Origin: Cercophora sp. LCS_1
Lineage: Eukaryota; Ascomycota; Sordariomycetes; Sordariales; Lasiosphaeriaceae
Length of the DNA stretch: 64,000 nt
Direction of reading: 5' to 3'
NCBI GenBank assembly: GCA_036250225.1
Contig: JAPZLL010000024.1
Coordinates: 62,001-126,000, forward strand
The translations under genes were made by a program, and so were the position numbers. The notes beneath the pieces are model-generated. The model saw only the letters and a program-made list of their open reading frames with translations, was not told the DNA's origin and did not search any database. Shown here one piece after another: positions 54,600-63,600 of this stretch. The stretch's first letter is position 1. Each line of letters opens with the position of its first letter.

Positions 54600-56741
54600 A
54601 TGGTGTGCAGTCAATCTTACAAAGTTGTCGTGCCAGATGCTCTCCTGGCGCTCTTCGCCCTTTACGCGACGTCGACGATGGGCCACGGGTTCCTCTTCGA
54701 TCCCTACCTGCAGCTGCTCCTGTCCGTGAGCCTCATCTTTGGCTCGCTCCTAGTTTCCACCACCAACCTCGCAGGGCCGCTGCGCTATGCGTATTACGGC
54801 TATGACGGCCTCCTCGCGAAGGCCTTCTCCTTTGCCTCCCCGATCGGCACCAAGGTGATGGGTTGGGCGCCGCTGCCCTTTCTCGTGCTGGCGGCGCTCC
54901 CCTGGTTCCGCACTGGGTTCTTCACGGGCATCATGCCGATTGCCTGGCAGTTTGTGCGCGAGGAGCACCTGCAAGAGGTGGGCAAGGTCAGCAACTGGCT
55001 TGACAAGCTTTGCTCGAAAGCCAAGATGGACGCCGAGAACGCCGTGTCGGACGCCAGCGTCGCCAGGCAGCACGAGCGCGATCTCAAGCAGAATCTGAAG
55101 GATAGTGCTCATTACGACGAGTCCTCGGTGGCCTGGAAAACCGGCCCGGAGTTTGAGAAACTGGCTCGGGGCGAGGGTCGGATGGCCGCTTGGCAGGGGG
55201 CCGGCGTTCCCGGCGGCGCAGTGACAGAGCGCGGAGTGCAATCTCGCGAAACCAGAACCGTCGCCTCTGCTGTCAAAGCCGTTACCGACGACGTGCTCGA
55301 GGCGGTCAACGCTGCACAAGAGTCATTGAAGCTGTTGGACGAGATGCAGAGTAAAGCGGTTGAAGCCAATACCCTCGCGAAGCAGGGCTGGATGGCCAAG
55401 TCCGCCAAGTTGACGGAGGAGGTGGAGAAACTGTCCAAGCAGGTCGAGGACGAAAAGGACAAGGCAGAGACGGCCAAAGAGAAAGCAGCATCATATGCCC
55501 GAGATGTCTATCTCACTTGGCTGCTCGTCTGCGAGGAGCACCGACGGGCCATCAGCGAGACTGAGAACAAGGTTGACGGGTCGTCCGCGCAAGCCGAGGT
55601 GGCAGCCATCAAGGCCCGGTCGGATCTGGGGGATGCCGAGCGGTACCGAAACGATCTGGAGCAAAACTTGAGGGCGGCCGACTTCTCCAACACAAGCTTG
55701 ATCGGTCAGGTTACCGCGCTCGGTGCCAGGGCCAAGAGGGCTACCGACCTGGTAGCTGAGGTCGACACGTGGCTGGGACACGTCTCCAAGACCGTCCAAG
55801 GCTCGGCCGAGGCAGCGGGAAAGACCCAGATTCTGGCCGCCGAGGCAAAGACTGCGGCGCGGGAGGGTCGGCGCGAACTCGTGCTAAAGCTGGAGGCGGA
55901 CGTGGCAAATGCGCTGGGAACGGCCCGGAAAGAGTCGGACCAGGCAGCGGCAAGAAAGGAAAAGGTCCGAACCGTGGCCCGGGAAGCATATCGCGAATGC
56001 CAATCCGTCCTGGAGGAGCACCGTCGGGAAGTCAAAAAGGTCAGCAACGAGGCCGCCCGGCGGAAACTGGGAGATTACCACGACTATGTGACGCAGGCCG
56101 CGGATGGCGCCTGGGGCTTGGGCGAGGTTGCGAGAGACTTGCAATCCCGGGCTGGCCATGCGATGGCGATCAAGAACACGGCCACGTATCTGAGCAGCGC
56201 GGTGGCAGCGAGGGGGGGTGGGGTTGCGCTGGGCCAACTGGCGGAGTACGCGAGCGACTTACAGTCCATGGCGGCCATGGTTTTGGCGCCGGACAAGGCG
56301 GCCACGCTCAAGGACGTGGCCGACAAGACCGAAAACGCCCGCCACAAGCTCCGGGGTCTCGAGCGGGAGAGCGAAAGGATCAGGCAGGACGTCGAGCAGT
56401 TCCGGAAGGCGAACGAAAAGGCTCGCGAGGGGAGGGCCATGCAAACCGAGGCAGCCAAGGGCGCGGCGCAAACGCTCAAAGAGGTCGCCACCGACGTCGC
56501 AGTGGCGGCCGAGGCAGCTAGGAAGGCAGCGGAGCATGCTGGCGAGGTGCGCCAATCCGCAGTCGAAGCGAAGGCTGCCGCCGCGCTGGGCGGTGCTAAG
56601 GGCGCAGAGGCTGCGATGAATGAGCTTGACGATGCTTTGCAGGCGTGCCAAGAACAGTTAGAAATTGCGGTCGACAAGAGGAAGGAGGTGCAGGCAAAAA
56701 TGGTCCAGTTTGCTAGGAACATGTATCTCCCAGGGCCTTGA
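54600..56741 (+). CDS. Membrane-anchored coiled-coil protein with internal repeats
   Basis: One exon of 713 residues begins at ATG 54600 (MVCSQSYKVVVPD); the frame upstream has only non-ATG codons. Residues about 10-110 hold three hydrophobic segments (VVPDALLALFALYA; YLQLLLSVSLIFGSLLV; APLPFLVLAALPWF), so the N-terminus is probably in a membrane. The rest is a long Ala-, Glu- and Lys-rich coiled coil. A motif recurs: AKEKAASYARDVYL with CEEHRRAISETENK (about 293-323), RKEKVRTVAREAYR with LEEHRREVKKVSNE (about 452-483), and a partial KRKEVQAKMVQFARNMYL at the end. The spacing of the first two is 160 residues. I do not recognise a named family. Long antisense frames are shadows of its GC-rich codons. 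Confidence 0.75.
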   Translation: MVCSQSYKVVVPDALLALFALYATSTMGHGFLFDPYLQLLLSVSLIFGSLLVSTTNLAGPLRYAYYGYDGLLAKAFSFASPIGTKVMGWAPLPFLVLAALPWFRTGFFTGIMPIAWQFVREEHLQEVGKVSNWLDKLCSKAKMDAENAVSDASVARQHERDLKQNLKDSAHYDESSVAWKTGPEFEKLARGEGRMAAWQGAGVPGGAVTERGVQSRETRTVASAVKAVTDDVLEAVNAAQESLKLLDEMQSKAVEANTLAKQGWMAKSAKLTEEVEKLSKQVEDEKDKAETAKEKAASYARDVYLTWLLVCEEHRRAISETENKVDGSSAQAEVAAIKARSDLGDAERYRNDLEQNLRAADFSNTSLIGQVTALGARAKRATDLVAEVDTWLGHVSKTVQGSAEAAGKTQILAAEAKTAAREGRRELVLKLEADVANALGTARKESDQAAARKEKVRTVAREAYRECQSVLEEHRREVKKVSNEAARRKLGDYHDYVTQAADGAWGLGEVARDLQSRAGHAMAIKNTATYLSSAVAARGGGVALGQLAEYASDLQSMAAMVLAPDKAATLKDVADKTENARHKLRGLERESERIRQDVEQFRKANEKAREGRAMQTEAAKGAAQTLKEVATDVAVAAEAARKAAEHAGEVRQSAVEAKAAAALGGAKGAEAAMNELDDALQACQEQLEIAVDKRKEVQAKMVQFARNMYLPGP

Positions 56742-57067
56742 TGAAGACCAAGACAAAGCGGGAAAAAAAGCTAGCATGTGATTCGATTCATGAAGCCATT
56801 CCCAGGGGGGCTCGCTATGCTTCCGTTTGCTTGCAAAGAATGATTGGATGGCAGCTTTAGGCTTGGAGATGAGTTCAATAACGCTATTGCCTTTTCAAGC
56901 ATGGAAAAGTTGCAGTAGGCTTCCAAATAACCTAAGTACCCAACTGCGCTGTTGAGCAAGCGAGAGATGGTCCTTTGATATTGCGTGAACAAGAATAACC
57001 CCTGTCAATCATGAATCAAAAGCATATAATTCTGCTATACTGCTAGCTAGCTGTTGACGTCCTTGCG
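56742..57067. other. Convergent intergenic gap
   Basis: About 325 bp between the 3' ends of the two coiled-coil genes; it should hold both polyadenylation regions. Nothing else is visible. Confidence 0.5.
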
Positions 57068-58969
57068 CTACAACAAGTGAACATCCATGTCGAATACATG
57101 TTGGGCGCTGGAGCCGTCCAGAACTTGGCTGTAGAGATAGCCAACCTCCATCGGCTGGGCTTCCATGTTCACAATGAAATGATCGGCGAGGCCGCCGACT
57201 TGTGTGTCTGTCAGCTGGGCCGTGAGTTCCGCAATTCTATCCTGCAACGACTTTTCCTCATAACCAGCGTCTGCCAGGGAAGGCAACAGCTTGGTAGCCT
57301 GCATTTGGCGAGCAGCCGTGTTTGCATCTCGCTCAGCGACCTCTGGTTGTTGTCCCATTGCTGTCTTGGCAGTGCTGTCGAGTTCGTCAAGTTGTGTAAT
57401 CCTTTGTCGGAGATCGTTCGCAAACGCCTCCTGCCGTTCCAGGGCTTCCTCTGATTCTTCTTGCAGTGTCTCAAGCTGGGAAACCAGATCGTATAAGTCC
57501 TCTGATGCCGCCTCGGCAGTCTCTAGCTTCTCCAACAGTGCAGCAATGTCCTCCCCGGTATTTTCGGTGGTGGCTTCCTCCCTCTCAAGCTCCTCCGAGA
57601 GTTGAGCGACTTGCTGGCCGTGACTCGCGGTGGGCATGCCCTGACTCTGTAGCTCCTGCTGTTGCAATGCCTCTTTTTCCCGTTGGATGACGTTCTGCCG
57701 GATACCGTTCGCGACATCCTCCTGCAGTTGCAGAGCTTTCTTTGTCGTACTTTGCAGTGTTGTAAGCTCGGAAATGTGCCCGCGGACATCCACCATCGCC
57801 ATCTCCGCTCTCTTGAGCTCCTCCCTTAGATCTGACGCTTCGCCTTGATCACTGTCAAGATCCATCTGCAGCTGGGTGACCTGCTCGTAAAGGCTCGCGG
57901 TGGTAGTCTTCTGGTCCTCAAGCTCCTCCAGCAGCGGGGTCATTTGCGTCTGCAGGCTTGTATTGGTGGCGTCCTGCCTGCGGAGCTTTTCCTGCAGTTG
58001 TAAAGCCTCCGTGGCAGCCTCCTCGAGGGTTGGCTTAGGGCTCCGGGGCATCTGCCTTCGGGGATGCTCCAGTCTTGACCTTGCTCTCTTCAGTTCTTCC
58101 CACAGTCGGACCCTTTCTTCCTTTCCACCCTCGAGATCTGACTTCAGTTGGGTGACCTGCTTGTAGAGGCTCGCAGTGGTGGCGTCCTGTTTCTTAAGCT
58201 CCTCCAGCAGTTGGGCGACTCGCTCGCGGAGAATCGTAGCGGTTGCACTTTGCCTCTCGACCTTCTCCTGCCTCAGCGCCGCCTCGATGTCGGCATATTC
58301 GACCTTCTTGTTGAGGGACATAATTTTAGCTTGGAAGCGCTCCGCAGCAGTTACCGGTTTGTCCAGAGCCTGACCCTCCAGATACTGGTTCAGCTCCTTC
58401 CGCAAATGCTCAGTCAATCTTTCCTCCGTATGCGGGCCGTCCTTCCGCCTCTGGCTCTCTCCCTTGACGTTTTTGAGTTCCATGAGAATCGAGGTGGTCC
58501 GTTGGCCATGCATCTGGCTTTCTCTGATCGTGGCGTCCAGGCCGTCTTGTTGTGCCTGGAAAACCTTCTGCGCCTCTTCAAGTCGAGCCGAGAGATTTGC
58601 AATCACTGGCACAATCTTCCTGGGCGTTTGACTACCGCGTCGAGCCCGAAACGGCGACAGGCCGACACCGACTACTCCTTGACTGAGTTGGTAGTTGTGT
58701 GACCTTCCGTCACTATCTCGCAGATCTTGTAGATCAAGCGGGATGTACGAGTCGAACCAAAGCCGATTCGAAACTTTGTTGTCGTGTTCGGCGCCGTATC
58801 GTGGGTCTGGGAGAGTTTCTGCAAGATGGTGCTTGATTCCGTCACCACTGGGGTCATCAACAACTTCGCCCGAGTAGGGGCCAGCAGCTTCAAGCCACCA
58901 ATCTAGCAAGTTGTCCCTTCGCATTCGTTGTTGGCGCACATGCCTTTGCCGGATGGCCATTGCGTGCAT
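57068..58969 (-). CDS. Coiled-coil protein with ~92-residue repeats
   Basis: One exon of 633 residues begins at ATG 58969 (MHAMAIRQRH); an ATG three codons later is equally possible. The first 120 residues are non-helical and unrecognised. From about 125 to 600 the protein is a continuous coiled coil rich in Gln, Glu, Leu and Lys. Internal repeats are clear: ASLYKQVTQLKSDL (267) and ASLYEQVTQLQMDL (358) are 92 apart, each followed by EELKRA, and EALQLQEKLR (321), KALQLQEDVA (411) and EALERQEAFA (508) recur at 90-97 residues. No motor, kinase or membrane segment is seen. Such proteins are usually scaffolds, but no role can be assigned. It converges on the membrane coiled-coil gene and, like it, has repeated helical units, yet I see no shared sequence. 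Confidence 0.75.
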   Translation of the reverse strand: MHAMAIRQRHVRQQRMRRDNLLDWWLEAAGPYSGEVVDDPSGDGIKHHLAETLPDPRYGAEHDNKVSNRLWFDSYIPLDLQDLRDSDGRSHNYQLSQGVVGVGLSPFRARRGSQTPRKIVPVIANLSARLEEAQKVFQAQQDGLDATIRESQMHGQRTTSILMELKNVKGESQRRKDGPHTEERLTEHLRKELNQYLEGQALDKPVTAAERFQAKIMSLNKKVEYADIEAALRQEKVERQSATATILRERVAQLLEELKKQDATTASLYKQVTQLKSDLEGGKEERVRLWEELKRARSRLEHPRRQMPRSPKPTLEEAATEALQLQEKLRRQDATNTSLQTQMTPLLEELEDQKTTTASLYEQVTQLQMDLDSDQGEASDLREELKRAEMAMVDVRGHISELTTLQSTTKKALQLQEDVANGIRQNVIQREKEALQQQELQSQGMPTASHGQQVAQLSEELEREEATTENTGEDIAALLEKLETAEAASEDLYDLVSQLETLQEESEEALERQEAFANDLRQRITQLDELDSTAKTAMGQQPEVAERDANTAARQMQATKLLPSLADAGYEEKSLQDRIAELTAQLTDTQVGGLADHFIVNMEAQPMEVGYLYSQVLDGSSAQHVFDMDVHLL

Positions 58970-60442
58970 TTTCCGTGTCGCGTGGACGGCTGCTGGTTTG
59001 GCGGAGGTTAGAAGAACAAGCTTTGGTGGTGCAAGGTGGCAGGGTATGTGCCTGAGGCCGGGTATGTATCGGTATCGCGCGTTGGGATCGGTGGTTATTT
59101 TGCTACGGCCCGAGATATCGGGAGATTAGAAAATGCCGTTGAAAGCCTCAATCCTCCTTTCCCCGCTGCTACACAGGGCTTCCTTCCCAAGGGAGCAATA
59201 GATTTGTCTACTGGACCCGATCCAAAACCATTAGTCTGCTCAATTTCTCACCCACGAGCTGCATGCTTATCTGTCCCGTTGGGTGCCAGGGCACAATGAC
59301 AGCATTCGTACCGCGGCGAATAAGTGGAGGAGAACAAAGGTGCAGTTTTCTGCATCCTGCAACCCAGCCTCATCCAAGGCCGTCCACAAAGGCCGAACCC
59401 TTGCAGGTGGAGGGAACTCGGCATTCCAGAGCCTCGTCCTTTGATGGTTGAAGACAGTAGGGCGCTCCTCGCGGGGGGCGAAATACAACCCACACTCATG
59501 CTGTGCAACATTGTGGAGGTCCCCGAAGTTGGACCACGGTGGATGGGGAGTGTGTGTGATTTGTGGGCACAATTTGAGGGCCTAAGATTGATTTTGGAGG
59601 GGGTGTGCTATTTGAATGGCCCGCTGCGTGATGAGCACATTTGCTACCAATACCAAGCTCGGCGAGATGCAGCATTGTGCGCCGTCGTGTAACCGTCAGG
59701 GATAGCGGGACCCGAGAGAGCTGACGCCAAGCCCCGGTCTTCTGTTTTGGTCATCAGGGTCTCGATGCGCATAAATCGACGCGCTGGCTTGGTGCCTTCT
59801 GACTCCACCTAGAGCCTCCTCTCGTATTGATTACCCCTCATTCCCCTCTCTCAGCATATGGCATGGCCTGGGTGTCAACAATTTTTGATGCACTCCTTTC
59901 TGCCCTCTGCCGTGCAGCGCTGCGGCGACCATGTGTGGGTTTTGTGGCGCCGTGTGAGTGGCCCGATTCTTCAAGTTGGAGTAGCAGAGGGCAGGGATCA
60001 CCGCCCGCCTAGATGGGTAATCCGGATTTGCGAGATTCCAGTGCTAGGAAAGGCGGCATCATACTTGCCTACCTATGCGGATGAAGAACTTCGAGGTCAG
60101 ATGTCTCTGCATCCCGCCGACACGCGGCTCACTGGTTCCTGGCCGCTTGCCCTCCTTTGCAAGACCGCGAATCACAACTGCAGCCAAGGCAAAACGTCGC
60201 TGAGATTTTAGGGTGCTGGAAGGTGGTCACACAGACCTAATATCCCAGGCTTTGGAGTGTTTGGACAAGAAACGTGGATCCTCCAACAGTTTCGGGGTAT
60301 CGGAAGGGGCGTGTGCTTTAAAGTTTGAGAAGACTCCTCCTCTATTGCACCAAGCTGAATGCTCAGTGAGAGCTAACTTCCCTTGGTGTAATTGCTTCAC
60401 TGCAAACTGAACACAACCACCACGCCCCAAATTGCCGCCCGA
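58970..60442. other. 1.5-kb intergenic region
   Basis: It should hold the promoter of the minus-strand coiled-coil gene on the left and of the plus-strand RelA/SpoT gene on the right. Frames of 101-122 codons at 59.3-59.7 kb and 59.86-60.2 kb have no domain. Confidence 0.45.
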
Positions 60443-62746
60443 ATGGCTGAGGAGACTATCCCAACTCTCCAGCTGGTGCACCCCGCTGACAAGCTGGATG
60501 AGCTGCTCGCAAAGTTTGAGCCAATCTACTGCTACAAAGTCCAAGAGTGGCAGCGATGCTTGGATGTCGTCGCTCAAGACTTGGGTCACGTCCTGGCCCA
60601 GGAGCGCGTCCAGCACATCCCCATCGCGGCTCGGGTAAAGACCTGGAAGTCTATCACCGGCACTGCAGCGCGCCGACAAAGAGACCAGCTCGACGACAAG
60701 GAAGTCAGAGACAAGATGGGGGGTCGGGTGGGCCACTTCGAGGAGCACATCTTGGGGTACGGCGGGGGCCCGTCCGGCTCAGCTTACTTTCAAACTCCGG
60801 GCGAGCTTGAGAGAATTTTCCACGACATGCTCGGCGCACGCATCATACTTTATTTTCCTAACGACAAGAAAAAGGTGATCGACCTGCTCAGTCGCGCGGG
60901 GTATGACAAGGTCAAGGTAGCCAAAAGGATGGGGGGCTTGGACGATATCAAGAGGCTGCGCAAGAGGCACAAAGCGTCACTGACCGGGTCCGGGGACAAG
61001 TCAAAGGACCATCTCGACCTCGACGGCCACGAAAAGCAGTTTTCTGGGTACAGCGCCTTGCACCTTGTCGTCAAGGTGCCCAAGCGGCTGCAGCCGCGGG
61101 ACTTGGGCGGCGACGCAGCCAAGATCTGGGACGCGACAAATCTTGAGATCCAAGTCGGCACCGTCATCATGCACGCCTGGTCCGAAGTCGAGCATGACAT
61201 CACGTACAAGACTCGAGACCGCGAGGTGACAAAGGACGAGAAAGGGCTTTTGGACATTCTGAATGGCCTCGCGATTGCGAGCGAGATTGGTCTCCGCAGC
61301 TTCCAGTCACCAGAAGATGCGTGGCCGTTTGTTACTGCTCTCAAGGAGCTGCGCAGCTGGCTGCACCAGTTTTACATCCAGAAAAACGAGAGCACCCCCA
61401 CCGCATGGGTAGACCTGGAATTTGCCTGGGAAGTCTTGATCAAGAGCGAAAAAAATCAGCGCGACCGCTTCGTGTCTCTAGCCAAGTCGGCCTGGAAGGT
61501 CCTGACCACATTGGAGGGGGAGCACGGCCACAAGCTTGACCACCTCCTTCCCTATATCATCCTGGACCGGCTCTGCGAGGAAGAAGGCGACAGTACGCTT
61601 GACCGCGGCAGCGAGGGAGGAGTCGTCAGGGCGCACAACTTGGCGGTTCAGCTAGTAAACAGTCTGAACCTGGCGCAGAGGATGAGGCACAGGCCGGAGG
61701 AGGATGGAGCTCAGTACCAGTCTCACTTGCTGCGCCGTCACTACGAGGACGTGTTGGCCAGGGATGCGTCACTCACTGCAAACATCTCGATGCTCGATGT
61801 TTTCGACATACTCCACCCCCATTACCGGCGCTACACACCAGGCTACGAAGCGTCCCTGGCCCGCTTCTGCGAGACACTGCTCGCCAGCGCACCAAGCATC
61901 GACGATATCAAAAAGACCCTCGACGCGGAGAGCAGAAATCTGAGTGAGCAGGGCCTCCTCGATAAGGCTGAAGACATGTTGACGATCCGTGTCTTGACGC
62001 GGCTCGCGAGATGCCGTTTCACCGCCCGGCCCATAATTGCGAATTCGGAAGAACCAGGGCAGGCCCGCGTCTCGGAAATCATCACCATCCCGGGGGCCTT
62101 GGTGTTCGGTCCCTCTCTGCAGTTCAACGACTTGGGCCGGGACGCTAAATTTGACAGGTTCGTGGAGAAGGAGAAGCTACGAATGGAACTACCGACTCTT
62201 TCTACGGACCTGCGCAACTTTCTGGACAAATACACAGTGCATCTCATTCCTGTCGACGAGCAGCACAACCAGGGGATCGGAATGTGGCAGGTGGATAGAA
62301 GGAACCGGCCGCTCAAGGTACCGCGCAACCAATGCTGGGAGATTATGGGCAAGACGAATTTTCCCCAGCCCTTCAAAACCATCGCTACCAAGGTGGAAGC
62401 AGACGAATTGGCGGATTGGCCTGTGGGGTTCAAAGTGACTGCCGGGTTGTTCCGCCGGCTCCGTCTTGAGTACCGTGACGGTGGACCCAAGCCGTTGGAA
62501 CAGAAGCGTTGGTGGCGGTTGCTGAGGCCCCAAAACCTCCCTGCGGACCCGGCATACGGCAAGGCACCGGCGTCTAGAGGCACGGGAGGTCAGGGATCCG
62601 TCGTGCGACTATTGATTGACAAGGGCACTTATGCCAGATTGGTTGACGACAAGGAGCGGACAGTTCTGCTCGAGACCGTCTCGGATAGGCGTAAATCCGC
62701 TGCGAGGTTGCTGCTCTACTCGGACAGCACCGATGCTGTCTCATAG
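60443..62746 (+). CDS. RelA/SpoT-domain protein
   Basis: One exon of 767 residues begins at ATG 60443 (MAEETIPTLQLVHPADKLDE). Residues about 62-256 match the (p)ppGpp synthetase fold of RelA/SpoT proteins: a basic helix (ARVKTWKSITGTAARRQRD), HDMLGARIILYFPND (the D-x-x-G-x-R strand), GYSALH (202-207, the GYRSxH-like loop), and EIQVGTVIMHAWSEVEHDI (from 235, with the catalytic Glu). The remaining 500 residues are helical with no domain I can name. In bacteria this fold moves pyrophosphate from ATP to GDP or GTP. In fungi such proteins are known from genomes but the product is not established. No HD hydrolase, TGS or ACT domain is visible, so synthesis and not hydrolysis would be expected. Confidence 0.88.
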   Translation: MAEETIPTLQLVHPADKLDELLAKFEPIYCYKVQEWQRCLDVVAQDLGHVLAQERVQHIPIAARVKTWKSITGTAARRQRDQLDDKEVRDKMGGRVGHFEEHILGYGGGPSGSAYFQTPGELERIFHDMLGARIILYFPNDKKKVIDLLSRAGYDKVKVAKRMGGLDDIKRLRKRHKASLTGSGDKSKDHLDLDGHEKQFSGYSALHLVVKVPKRLQPRDLGGDAAKIWDATNLEIQVGTVIMHAWSEVEHDITYKTRDREVTKDEKGLLDILNGLAIASEIGLRSFQSPEDAWPFVTALKELRSWLHQFYIQKNESTPTAWVDLEFAWEVLIKSEKNQRDRFVSLAKSAWKVLTTLEGEHGHKLDHLLPYIILDRLCEEEGDSTLDRGSEGGVVRAHNLAVQLVNSLNLAQRMRHRPEEDGAQYQSHLLRRHYEDVLARDASLTANISMLDVFDILHPHYRRYTPGYEASLARFCETLLASAPSIDDIKKTLDAESRNLSEQGLLDKAEDMLTIRVLTRLARCRFTARPIIANSEEPGQARVSEIITIPGALVFGPSLQFNDLGRDAKFDRFVEKEKLRMELPTLSTDLRNFLDKYTVHLIPVDEQHNQGIGMWQVDRRNRPLKVPRNQCWEIMGKTNFPQPFKTIATKVEADELADWPVGFKVTAGLFRRLRLEYRDGGPKPLEQKRWWRLLRPQNLPADPAYGKAPASRGTGGQGSVVRLLIDKGTYARLVDDKERTVLLETVSDRRKSAARLLLYSDSTDAVS

Positions 62747-63521
62747 GCATGTGTGTGGACAGACGGGGGGCCAATACTTTGCCGATGTATAGCTACGAGG
62801 GTATCGAGAAAATGGAAGAGGCACAAATCCTTTTCTTAGAGTTTACAAAGGGAGTAGTAGTTACCTGGGAACCGAAGTACGTAGTCTACAAATGCGAGGC
62901 TGTCTCAGAGCTGATGCATGTACATTGAGTCCGGGGGTCTTATGGTTCTGACTGGGTTGTTCTGAGCGGTTATAAACCTGGATTTGAGCAACTGATGGAA
63001 AGGAGACATACCCACTTGCCCTTGACTCTGCCGATACACGGCGATCGTGCTGCTGCCTTGGCCAGACTCGGTGGTGCACGGAGGATCTAAGGGAGAAAAT
63101 GTCGTCAGTAGCCTACTGACCAGCGCAGTCCTGCACTTCATGGCGCTGTTCTCGGGAAAATCGACCTGTCCGGGCAGTATATCAGGGTGCTGCAACAAGC
63201 TACAATCTGACCAAGTCAGACAAGAACGGCCTATTGGAACTGCTTACGAGACCGTGACCGAGTGTGCCGCGGTGGACGTTAGATGCCGCAGCAGCGACTC
63301 ACAGTGGAGAAGAATCAGTCATAATCCTGAGCAGCGCGCGCTGCCTCGATTTCATCCCATCAACTGAGCTCAAGGTGGGGCACCCAGGAAACACAGCGAA
63401 CTATTCCAACCGCAACAACAAACCTGCTACCGCAAAAATTGTCCTGCTTTCTCTCCTCGGCATCGCGAAAGCTAGATCTCCAACCTCGCCTCTCCAGTGT
63501 CACGGCTGCCCTCTTTTCAGG
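62747..63521. other. Intergenic region before the terminal RNase H-like gene
   Basis: No supportable gene; the frames are short. The right end should hold the promoter of the 63.6-kb gene. Confidence 0.5.
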
Positions 63522-63592
63522 TACGAAACTGCGAAAAGGTACGGGCCCAGATATCAGGTCTCAGCTTCTGCTAACCTAAGCGCCGCGGCCAG
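63522..63592 (+). other. Putative 5'-leader intron of the 63.6-kb gene
   Basis: Donor GTACGA, branch CTAAC (gctaaccta) and acceptor GGCCAG, 71 bp, ending eight bases before the ATG. It matches the position of leader introns in the 35.6-kb and 42-kb family members. Confidence 0.5.
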
Positions 63593-63600
63593 CCTTCACG

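Noticed and set aside
55769..56521. Gly/Arg-rich frame of 250 codons within the membrane coiled-coil gene
   Set aside because: It overlaps the 713-residue frame, and its Gly/Arg/Pro bias is what the other frames of Ala/Glu/Lys codons give.
61843..62583. Antisense frame of 246 codons across the RelA/SpoT gene
   Set aside because: It lies wholly within a longer coding frame on the other strand and shows no domain.
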